A DNA stretch of 7,703 nt, from positions 1 to 7,703 of the forward strand of contig DAOVUE010000055.1 in assembly GCA_030632745.1 (NCBI GenBank), written 5' to 3'. Source of the DNA: Pseudomonadota bacterium. Its GTDB lineage: Bacteria; Pseudomonadota; Gammaproteobacteria; GRL18. The translations under genes and the position numbers were made by a program. A model generated the notes under the pieces. That model made no database searches, had not been told where the DNA came from, and worked only from the letters and a program-made list of their open reading frames with translations. The number at the start of each line of letters is the position of its first letter. Within the stretch, counting starts at the first letter, position 1. This document shows, in pieces, positions 1-5,345 of the stretch.

Positions 1-319
1 CGCCAAATCCAAGCAGTATAGTTAAGGGAAGACCTATCAATAGTAAACGCCGGGGAATATGAATATTCAATTTCAGCACATTCAGATTGGCATTGGCTGC
101 ATCCGTAAAAAGTACCAGAGCAAGGGTCAACTCAGCCAGGGTACGTATGCCCTCGGATTTCACATCCAGACTCAGATAATCCAGGCCTGAAGGTCCCATC
201 AGCAGACCGAAAGCAGTAAATACCAGCGCTCCATTAATAGGCGTGCGCTCAAGTCCACCGCTGACAAGACTATAGAGAAAAATAAATGCGGCTAAAATCA
301 ATAAATTGTCATACATCAT
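1..319 (-). CDS. Cation:proton antiporter (CPA1/NhaP-like), N-terminal part, runs off left edge
   Basis: The visible 106 residues begin MMYDNLLILAAFIF and contain three hydrophobic stretches: about 5-19, 30-46 (with GALVFTAFGLLMGPSGL) and 92-106. Between them lies LAELTLALVLFTDAANANL (61-79). This arrangement, an early G-LL-GP-GL turn followed by an acidic-tipped E-L-x-LALVLF-DA helix, is what I know from the start of CPA1-family Na+/H+ exchangers. Those proteins swap cytoplasmic Na+ or K+ for protons at the inner membrane. The transport-site residues of the family lie further on and are outside the window. An in-frame TAA shortly upstream leaves ATG 319, or the adjacent ATG 316, as the only starts. 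A weak AGGG lies about 12 nt before it. The gene follows the efflux adaptor by 119 bp on the same strand, so co-transcription is possible but unproven. The family call is by eye; the exact ion is unknown. Confidence 0.8.
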   Translation of the reverse strand, partial: MMYDNLLILAAFIFLYSLVSGGLERTPINGALVFTAFGLLMGPSGLDYLSLDVKSEGIRTLAELTLALVLFTDAANANLNVLKLNIHIPRRLLLIGLPLTILLGFG

Positions 320-438
320 GTCTATTCTTTTCCCTGTTTATGATCACGAATCTCCCGACCACCCTCTATTAAAATAGTAACAAGGGATTTATGCCTATCG
401 TTCAAGCTATTTTTCAGCCCAGCTATTTTTCAGCCAAG
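320..438. other. Intergenic gap between efflux adaptor and antiporter
   Basis: The 119 bp hold two of the three 16-bp repeat copies at their right side. I see no convincing rho-independent terminator: CTATT/AATAG at 366-377 would leave only a 2-nt loop and has no T-tract in the reading direction. On the minus strand TTTAAT could serve as a -10 for the antiporter, but no matching -35 stands at the right distance. No small ORF is apparent. Readthrough from the pump genes into the antiporter therefore cannot be excluded. Confidence 0.5.
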
Positions 439-451
439 CTATTTTTCAGCA
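404..451. repeat. Three tandem copies of a 16-bp unit overlapping the adaptor stop codon
   Basis: Copies lie at 404-419, 420-435 and 436-451. They share AGCTATTTTTCAGC and differ only at the edges (AAGC/CAGC, CAGCC/CAGCA). On the minus strand the unit contains GCTGAAAAATAG, which in the first copy encodes the last residues A-E-K-stop of the adaptor. Because 16 is not a multiple of three, the three TAG triplets (441-439, 425-423, 409-407) fall in all three minus-strand frames. The likely origin is slippage or unequal duplication of the gene's 3' end. Confidence 0.95.
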
Positions 452-1647
452 TTATCAGCAGTTTTGCTGTCACTGGCCTTGACCGGCTCTACCTGCATAC
501 CCGATTTTGTTATTTTCTGCAGTCCCTGAGAAATAACCCTATCGCCTTTTTTCAGTCCTTCTTCTATGACCCAGTAGTGCTCATAAGCTACGCCCTGTTT
601 CACTATCTGCTGTTTAGCCTTATTGTCTTTATCCACTACATAGACAAAACTACCTATTTGTGTTTCCAGTAATGCACTTTGTGGAATTAATACGGCATCC
701 GGGCGATGACCTACGGTCAGACTCAGCGGTACATATTGTCCTGGAATCAGAGGCAGCGTTAACTGACTGTTATTAGCCTGTTTAACACGTTCATTGGGGA
801 AAACAGCCCGTACCTCCATGGTATCTGTATTGGCATTGAAAGTGGCGCTGGAGTAATCAACGTGACCCTTTCCACTGTAAATACTTCCATCCGAGAGGGT
901 CACTACGCCGCTAATACCACTACGATCTTTTGGACCCAGACCTTTTTGTGATAATTGCTGGATGGTATAAGTGTCCTTGCGGCTGATATTAAAATCAACA
1001 TAAATAGGATCGAGTGCTATCAGGGTGGTGAGTTCAGTGACCTGTGCAGAAACCACAGCCCCCTTATACACTTTGGTTTTCTGAATATAGCCGTCAAAAG
1101 GAGCTGTAACCTGAGCATATCCAAGATTCAGTTGAGCCTGCTCAATATCTGCTTTATCCTTATGAATCGCCGCTGTAAATTCTTTTAGTTTGGTTGCGGT
1201 GGTATCGCGTTTCTCTTTGGAGATAGCCCCGCTTTTAACCAGTTTATTATAACGCTTAAGTTCCTTACTCCAGAAGTTCAGAGTGGCCTGATCCTGTTCC
1301 AGATTTGCATTGGCGGCATCTAATGCTGCCTGAAAAGGCTGTGGATCAATCTGATACAATAGATCACCAGTTTTCACCATACTGCCTTCTTCAAACTTAT
1401 GCGACCCGATATAACCCGAGACCCGCGGCTTAATAAGCACTTTTTTATATTCTCTCACCGTGCCGGGAAACTGCAGAACAACTGGAATGGTTTGTTGTAC
1501 AACCGGTGTAATCACGACTTTTGGCGGCGGCGGAGGCGGCGGTGGTGGTTTATCCTTACCACAGGCAGATAACTGCGTTATTGCCAGCATTATGCCGCAC
1601 ACAAACAGCAGGGAAATGCTATTATTATTGTATAGATATTTAATCAT
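439..1647 (-). CDS. RND efflux periplasmic adaptor (membrane fusion protein, AcrA/MexA family), lipoprotein
   Basis: The adaptor links the RND permease in the inner membrane to an outer-membrane channel. From ATG 1647 it is 402 residues; GTG 1656 would add three. I prefer ATG 1647 because GGGTG stands 6 nt upstream. Numbered from the GTG, a signal peptide runs to lipobox LSAC with Cys32, followed by Gly-Lys-Asp. MexA also begins CGK after lipidation, in keeping with inner-membrane retention. Nine prolines follow (37-45). The two lipoyl half-motifs are at about 79-105 (VSGYI...GDLLYQIDP) and 185-205 (APFDGYIQKTKV). They flank an alpha-helical hairpin (about 106-180), and beta-barrel and membrane-proximal domains follow (about 205-390). 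Length is normal for the family. The last codons are part of a 16-bp tandem repeat. The gene lies downstream of its permease, the reverse of the common order. Confidence 0.96.
   Translation of the reverse strand: MIKYLYNNNSISLLFVCGIMLAITQLSACGKDKPPPPPPPPPKVVITPVVQQTIPVVLQFPGTVREYKKVLIKPRVSGYIGSHKFEEGSMVKTGDLLYQIDPQPFQAALDAANANLEQDQATLNFWSKELKRYNKLVKSGAISKEKRDTTATKLKEFTAAIHKDKADIEQAQLNLGYAQVTAPFDGYIQKTKVYKGAVVSAQVTELTTLIALDPIYVDFNISRKDTYTIQQLSQKGLGPKDRSGISGVVTLSDGSIYSGKGHVDYSSATFNANTDTMEVRAVFPNERVKQANNSQLTLPLIPGQYVPLSLTVGHRPDAVLIPQSALLETQIGSFVYVVDKDNKAKQQIVKQGVAYEHYWVIEEGLKKGDRVISQGLQKITKSGMQVEPVKASDSKTADNAEK
1522..1548 (-). repeat. Nine-codon proline tract (CCN microsatellite) in the adaptor
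   Basis: Nine consecutive CCN codons, mostly CCG and CCA with one CCT, form an in-frame trinucleotide tract four residues after the lipidated cysteine. It would act as a stiff linker between the lipid anchor and the first folded domain. Proline runs are established ribosome-stalling sequences relieved by EF-P, and such a tract can change length by slippage without breaking the frame. Confidence 0.9.
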
Positions 1648-1729
1648 GGTACGCACCCGTATGGCAGAAATTAACAGATAGTGTTGCTAATATAATAAGT
1701 GTTGCTAATATAATAAGATTTTTTTTCAT
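1640..1729 (-). CDS. Candidate 29-aa hydrophobic microprotein between permease and adaptor genes
   Basis: This ORF was found by reading the supposed gap. ATG 1729-1727 shares the ATGA overlap with the permease stop TGA (1728-1726), and TAA 1642-1640 falls just inside the adaptor start (ATG 1647). The product is MKKN, then LIILAT twice, then LSVNFCHTGAYHD. That gives a positively charged N-terminus and about 15 hydrophobic residues, like a single membrane helix or a signal peptide. GGGAG lies 11 nt before the ATG. The two LIILAT copies come from a perfect 18-bp duplication that keeps the frame. Such coupled overlaps usually mark translated ORFs. Small membrane proteins that bind RND permeases are known (AcrZ with AcrB), but I see no sequence match to AcrZ (49 aa). 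It could equally be a leader that carries ribosomes to the adaptor start, a decayed signal peptide, or chance. Confidence 0.4.
   Translation of the reverse strand: MKKNLIILATLIILATLSVNFCHTGAYHD
1681..1716. repeat. Perfect 18-bp tandem duplication
   Basis: GTGTTGCTAATATAATAA occurs at 1681-1698 and again at 1699-1716 without mismatch. It lies between the permease and adaptor genes. In the minus-strand 29-codon ORF each copy encodes six residues (LIILAT), so the duplication lengthens the hydrophobic segment while keeping the frame. Confidence 0.97.
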
Positions 1730-4700
1730 GCTGATTTTCGCTCCCGAAAACGCTCAATAAGGACATAAAATACTGGTACAAAGACAATCAATATTGTTGC
1801 CAGTGTTAAACCACCCACTACTGCGGTTCCTAATGATTGACGGGAATTAGCTCCGGCACCAATTGCTAATACCAGCGGAATCAGACCGATAATAAAGGCA
1901 AAGGCCGTCATCAGGATGGGACGCAGGCGAATACGTGCTGCCTGCTTTGCTGAATCCATAATACTGGTGCCGCTATCATGCAGATCCTTGGCAAACTGCA
2001 CGATCAAAATAGAATTCTTGGCCACCAGACCGATCAGCAGCACCAGGCCAATCTGACCATAAACATCCAGACTCATACCTCGCAGCGCCAGAGATCCGAT
2101 CGCCCCGAGTAAGCCTAAAGGAATGGCCAGCAGAATCATAAACGGCATGGACCAGCTTTCATATTGCGCTGCCAGCACCAGAAAAACAAAGACCAGTGAC
2201 ATGGCAAAAACGATGGGCGCCAGATTACCAGCTTTATTCTGCTGATAAACCATATTGGTCCATTCATAACCAAAACCCTCCGGCAGATAGTCTTCTGCCA
2301 GTTGTTCCATCGCAGCATTAGCCTGCCCTGAACTAAAACCCGCTGCTGCATCACCATTAACCTGTACTGAAGCATATTCATTATAATGAGTGATATTATA
2401 CGGTGCGACGATGTTCTTTATGGTCACAAAGGCACTAAGAGGGATCATTTCTCCCTTATCATTGCGTACTCTAAGCCGGCTGATATCATCTTCATGAAGA
2501 CGGGCATCCTGTTCTGCCTGTAAATAGACCCGGTATACCCGACCGAATTTATTAAACTGATTGACATACAAAGAGCCGAGATTGATCTGCAGGGTAGAAA
2601 AAACATCATCTAAGGATACGCCGCGGGTCTTGATTTTGACCCGGTCAAGCTCAATGAAACGTTGTGGTACTTCAGCATCGAATGTCATATAAACGCCCGC
2701 TAATTCGGGACGTTTATTCGCTTCGCTGATAAAGTCTTTAGCCACTTTAGCCAGTACTTTTTCTCCCTGGTCATTAAGATCCTGAATTTCAAAGTTAAAA
2801 CCACCGGTAGAACCCAGGCCGGGAATGGGTGCTGCATTGACCACCATAATATTTGCGTCGGGAATTTTATCCATTTCAGTTTGAAGATTTGTCATGATGC
2901 CTTTAAGCTGAGTTTCGGGTGTCTTACGTTCAGCATAAGGCTTAAACATGATATAGGCAACACCTGAAGAGGTATCCTGAACAGCATCAATACCGTTATA
3001 GCCTGGTATTGACTCAATATTTAATACACCCGGGGTGTTCAGAGCAATTTTAGAAATCTGATCGTTAACCGCTTCTGTACGTTCTATATTCGAACCAGCC
3101 GGTAATTTGACTACTACTATTACAAAGCCCTGATCTTCATCAGGAACGAAAGCAGTAGGCACTGACTCAAACAACATCACAGCCAGAAAACATAAACCGA
3201 TAAAGGCAATTGCAACCAACCACCAGACTTTTGATAATGTCTCTACCAGACTGGCATATCCAGTGGATAACTTGTCAAAGGCAGTATTAAAACCCTGTGC
3301 CAAACGATTCTTTTTTGCACTATCAGGGCGCAGAAAAACCGCAGCCAGAGCCGGACTCAGTGTCAGCGAATTGAAACCAGACAGACCCACCGATATTGCA
3401 ATAGTCAGGGAAAACTGATTATACAACTGGCCTGTCATACCCGGAATAAAAGATACGGGTACAAACACTGCCATCAGTACGATAGTGGTGGCAATAATCG
3501 GACCACGCACTTCTGCCATAGCATTTTCAGTAATCTGCTGCATATCAATCTTGTCACCAGCGTCAACGGCCTTTTTCAAATGACGGTTGACGTTTTCTAC
3601 CACGACGATAGCATCATCAACCACCAGGGCAATAGCAACCACCAGACCCAGCAGGGTCAGAGTATTAATGGAAAAATCAAAGGCCGCCATGAAAATAAAG
3701 GTACCAATCAGTGACACAGGAATGGCGATGGTCGGGATCAGAGTACTGCGGAAATTCTGCAGAAATATGTACACCACCAGTATCACCAGCAGGATAGATT
3801 CTACCAGAGTAATAAGAACTTCCCGGGTGGATTCTTTAATAAATTCGGTAGTATCATGATTTATGCTCCATTGCATATCATCAGGGAAGTTTTTAGCCAG
3901 TCTTTCCATTGTTTTTCTTACATCGTTAGCAATCTGAATTGAGTTGGCATTAGCTAACTGAAAAATCCCCAATGCGGCAGTGGTCTTGCCGTTCATCGAG
4001 GTTGACCAGGTATAGTCCTCTGCCCCTAGTTCCACTCGACCCACATCGCGGATCCGTACTATCGTACCATCTGAGTCAGCACGAATAATAATGTCTGCAA
4101 ACTGTTCCGGAGTTTCCAGACGTCCCAGCACATTAAGCTGATAAACAAAGGACTGTCCTTTAGGTGCAGGTGCCTGGGCCAGTTTACCTGCGGCAACCTG
4201 ATTATTCTGCTCTCTGAGGGCTGCCTCCACATCCATTGCAGTCATCCCCATATTAGCCAGGCGTTCTGGATCCAGCCAGATACGCATGGCATATTTACTG
4301 AATCCGTAGTTAGTAATTGATGCGATTCCCGGGATACGTGCCAACGGGTCGTTAAGGTGGATATCGGTATAATTCTGCAGAAAGGCTTTATCCAGAGTAC
4401 CCTTAGGTGAGAAAACATTGAGGATAAGCACGAGATTAGAGGATTGTTTGGTAATGGTCAAACCGACCTGATTGACTTCCGGTGGTAATTCGGACAGAGC
4501 CTGATTACTACGGGTTAGTGCTTCCATCTGGGCAATGGATGCGTCATAACCCACATCAAATGTCATGGTAATACTTGAATCACCATTATTAGTACTGTTT
4601 GAGGACATGTAGATCATCCCCTCGGCGCCATTAAGCTGTTCTTCCAATGGCGTTGTGACCGTGTCTGCAACCACCTTAGCGCTGGCACCGATATATTGTG

Positions 4701-4836
4701 TAGATACCTGTATTTGTGCCGGTACTAAGGGTGGATATTGGGCGACGGGCAGCGTCAGCAAGCTGATAATACCGGCTAGTACCATCATCAGGGCGATAGC
4801 GGCGGCAAAGATAGGACGAGTAATAAAAAAATTCAT
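1726..4836 (-). CDS. RND multidrug efflux permease, HAE1 family (AcrB/MexB/MexF-like)
   Basis: This 1036-residue inner-membrane protein is the proton-driven pump of a tripartite exporter. Length is normal (AcrB has 1049). It opens with NFFITRPIFA and TM1 (about 9-28), followed by the first large periplasmic loop (about 30-335), TM2-TM7 (about 335-557), the second loop (about 558-872) and TM8-TM12. The proton relay is intact: Asp407 and Asp408 in VVDDAIVVVENV (TM4), Lys940 in LVAKNSIL (TM10), and Arg970 and Thr977 in RIRLRPILMT (TM11), matching AcrB D407, D408, K940, R971 and T978. The region matching AcrB's phenylalanine-rich deep pocket (F610, F615, F617) reads IESIPGYNGID, without those phenylalanines, so substrates probably differ. 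The motif PIPGLGSTGGF (670-680) recalls MexF-type pumps; this subgroup is uncertain. ATG 4836 has AGGGA 10 nt upstream. It starts 79 bp after the 93-aa gene. No outer-membrane channel gene is adjacent. Confidence 0.97.
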   Translation of the reverse strand: MNFFITRPIFAAAIALMMVLAGIISLLTLPVAQYPPLVPAQIQVSTQYIGASAKVVADTVTTPLEEQLNGAEGMIYMSSNSTNNGDSSITMTFDVGYDASIAQMEALTRSNQALSELPPEVNQVGLTITKQSSNLVLILNVFSPKGTLDKAFLQNYTDIHLNDPLARIPGIASITNYGFSKYAMRIWLDPERLANMGMTAMDVEAALREQNNQVAAGKLAQAPAPKGQSFVYQLNVLGRLETPEQFADIIIRADSDGTIVRIRDVGRVELGAEDYTWSTSMNGKTTAALGIFQLANANSIQIANDVRKTMERLAKNFPDDMQWSINHDTTEFIKESTREVLITLVESILLVILVVYIFLQNFRSTLIPTIAIPVSLIGTFIFMAAFDFSINTLTLLGLVVAIALVVDDAIVVVENVNRHLKKAVDAGDKIDMQQITENAMAEVRGPIIATTIVLMAVFVPVSFIPGMTGQLYNQFSLTIAISVGLSGFNSLTLSPALAAVFLRPDSAKKNRLAQGFNTAFDKLSTGYASLVETLSKVWWLVAIAFIGLCFLAVMLFESVPTAFVPDEDQGFVIVVVKLPAGSNIERTEAVNDQISKIALNTPGVLNIESIPGYNGIDAVQDTSSGVAYIMFKPYAERKTPETQLKGIMTNLQTEMDKIPDANIMVVNAAPIPGLGSTGGFNFEIQDLNDQGEKVLAKVAKDFISEANKRPELAGVYMTFDAEVPQRFIELDRVKIKTRGVSLDDVFSTLQINLGSLYVNQFNKFGRVYRVYLQAEQDARLHEDDISRLRVRNDKGEMIPLSAFVTIKNIVAPYNITHYNEYASVQVNGDAAAGFSSGQANAAMEQLAEDYLPEGFGYEWTNMVYQQNKAGNLAPIVFAMSLVFVFLVLAAQYESWSMPFMILLAIPLGLLGAIGSLALRGMSLDVYGQIGLVLLIGLVAKNSILIVQFAKDLHDSGTSIMDSAKQAARIRLRPILMTAFAFIIGLIPLVLAIGAGANSRQSLGTAVVGGLTLATILIVFVPVFYVLIERFRERKSA

Positions 4837-4916
4837 TTTGTGTAATTCCCTGCTGTCTGAATATTAGTACTGTGTTTATTGATTGAATAAATTCTGCTCA
4901 CCCCCGGACAGTTCAT
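4833..4916 (-). other. 27-codon ORF bridging the 93-aa gene and the permease gene
   Basis: ATG 4916-4914 overlaps the previous stop as TAATG, and its TGA (4835-4833) overlaps the permease start as ATGA. The deduced peptide (MNCPGVSRIYSI..., ending GNYTK) is hydrophilic, has no motif and looks like translated non-coding sequence. It has no good ribosome binding site. If translated at all, its likely effect would be to carry ribosomes to the permease start. Apart from this and a hairpin at 4905-4932, the 79-bp gap holds the permease's AGGGA at 4847-4851 and nothing else I recognise. Confidence 0.2.
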
Positions 4917-4932
4917 TAGATAGTGCTGTCCG
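4905..4932. repeat. 7-bp inverted repeat spanning the stop of the 93-aa gene
   Basis: CGGACAG (4905-4911) and CTGTCCG (4926-4932) are perfect complements around a 14-nt loop that contains the TAA stop at 4918-4916. In the minus-strand mRNA this could form a GC-rich hairpin. It is followed by GGGGTGAGCAG rather than a T-tract, so it does not look like an intrinsic terminator. It could slow ribosomes or set message decay between the two genes, or be incidental. Confidence 0.45.
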
Positions 4933-5197
4933 CCTGAGGCATCTCATCGCCAATAAATTGAACTGACAATAAAGGGAGATGGAGTTCATATAAACTATTT
5001 AAAATACCGGATAAATCAGCCTGATCGGAAACTTTTCCCTGCAGTCTAGTCACTGTATTGTTTGTTTCCTGAGATATAATTTCCTCAGGTGATGTAAGTA
5101 TTTCCATCGCACCAAGACGATTAAACCATGCCCGAGGTAATATTCCTTCTACTTCAATCCGATAATAGCCGGGGGTTGAAAAGTGCGTTTTACTCAT
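4916..5197 (-). CDS. Small conserved-looking protein of unknown function (93 aa)
   Basis: I do not recognise a named family. The protein is acidic, soluble-looking, and has no signal peptide, membrane segment or cysteine. It splits into an N-terminal half, YYRIEVEGILPRAWFNRLGAMEI (11-33), and a C-terminal half, TRLQGKVSDQADLSGILNSLYELHLPLLSVQFI (50-82). The patterns G-x-LPRAWF and T-x-L-x-G-x-V-x-DQA-x-L-x-G-x-L-x-x-L-x-x-L-x-LPLLSV read like a folded alpha/beta domain under selection. I have an impression, which I could not verify, that similar short proteins exist in other bacteria. It is the first gene after the regulator and precedes the pump on the same strand, so a regulatory or accessory role is plausible but inferred. 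ATG 5197 is the only reasonable start, yet the 20 nt before it are A/T-rich with no Shine-Dalgarno sequence. Confidence 0.75.
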   Translation of the reverse strand: MSKTHFSTPGYYRIEVEGILPRAWFNRLGAMEILTSPEEIISQETNNTVTRLQGKVSDQADLSGILNSLYELHLPLLSVQFIGDEMPQADSTI

Positions 5198-5218
5198 ATG
5201 AATATTACTTTTTTGTTT

Positions 5219-5262
5219 AGTATATTTCTTTATTAATATTTCTTTATTAATATTTATATCAA
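5219..5262 (-). promoter_or_regulatory. Possible promoter elements for the small gene and pump
   Basis: On the minus strand TTGATA (5262-5257) resembles a sigma-70 -35 and TATACT (5224-5219) a -10, but 32 bp separate them. A 14-bp tandem duplication lies between; with one copy the spacing would be 18 bp. In the present arrangement TATTAA (5238-5233) lies 18 bp from TTGATA and matches TATAAT at four of six positions. The region is so AT-rich that several hexamers fit by chance. A promoter here is likely from the layout; its exact position is not established. Confidence 0.35.
5223..5250. repeat. Perfect 14-bp tandem duplication in the leader of the 93-aa gene
   Basis: TATTTCTTTATTAA is present at 5223-5236 and 5237-5250, with the first five bases repeated once more at 5251-5255. 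It is the third perfect short tandem duplication at a gene junction in this window. It lies between the possible -35 and -10 elements of the downstream genes. Confidence 0.95.
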
Positions 5263-5271
5263 TTTATATGG

Positions 5272-5300
5272 ATCAGTTAATCACACTAATGATAACTGAT
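5272..5300. promoter_or_regulatory. Imperfect inverted repeat, candidate operator
   Basis: ATCAGTTAATCA (5272-5283) and TGATAACTGAT (5290-5300) are inverted copies around CACTAA. They match over 11 bp with one extra base in the left arm, and the outer 8 bp (ATCAGTTA/TAACTGAT) are perfect. No T-tract follows on the minus strand, so it is not a good terminator. It lies 75-103 bp upstream of the 93-aa gene, just upstream of the possible -35, where an activator or autoregulator would bind. Its ligand is unknown; the neighbouring LuxR-type protein is the obvious candidate. Confidence 0.45.
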
Positions 5301-5327
5301 TTAAAGGAATAAAAAAACCCGGAAAAA

Positions 5328-5345
5328 GGGGGATAAATGGGGGAT
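5328..5345 (+). promoter_or_regulatory. Two direct GGGGGAT motifs 11 bp apart downstream of the regulator gene
   Basis: GGGGGAT occurs at 5328-5334 and 5339-5345, one helical turn apart; the second touches the regulator's stop codon. E. coli MalT binds asymmetric boxes containing GGGGAT/G as direct repeats, and the neighbouring gene is MalT-like, so a link is conceivable. Two seven-base motifs are weak evidence, and a simple near-tandem duplication (GGGGGATAAAT, GGGGGATTAAAT) explains them as well. Confidence 0.2.

Noticed and set aside
362..386. Hairpin CCCT/AGGG with inner CTATT/AATAG between adaptor and antiporter
   Set aside because: The inner loop would have only two bases, the arms do not stack evenly, and no T-tract follows in the reading direction.
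404..451. CRISPR-like array
   Set aside because: The 16-bp units are directly adjacent with no spacers, so this is a tandem duplication.
391..672. 93-aa plus-strand ORF
   Set aside because: It lies mostly antisense to the adaptor gene, begins inside the 16-bp repeat region's flank and has no domain features; the minus-strand adaptor explains the sequence.
1460..1681. Plus-strand ORF with a polyglycine run
   Set aside because: The glycines are the reverse reading of the adaptor's proline codons; it is a shadow of that gene.
5311..5330. Intrinsic terminator after the regulator gene (CCC, TTTTTCC, GGG, then seven Ts on the minus strand)
   Set aside because: The T-tract is good but only three base pairs can form and the stem cannot be extended, too weak to call.
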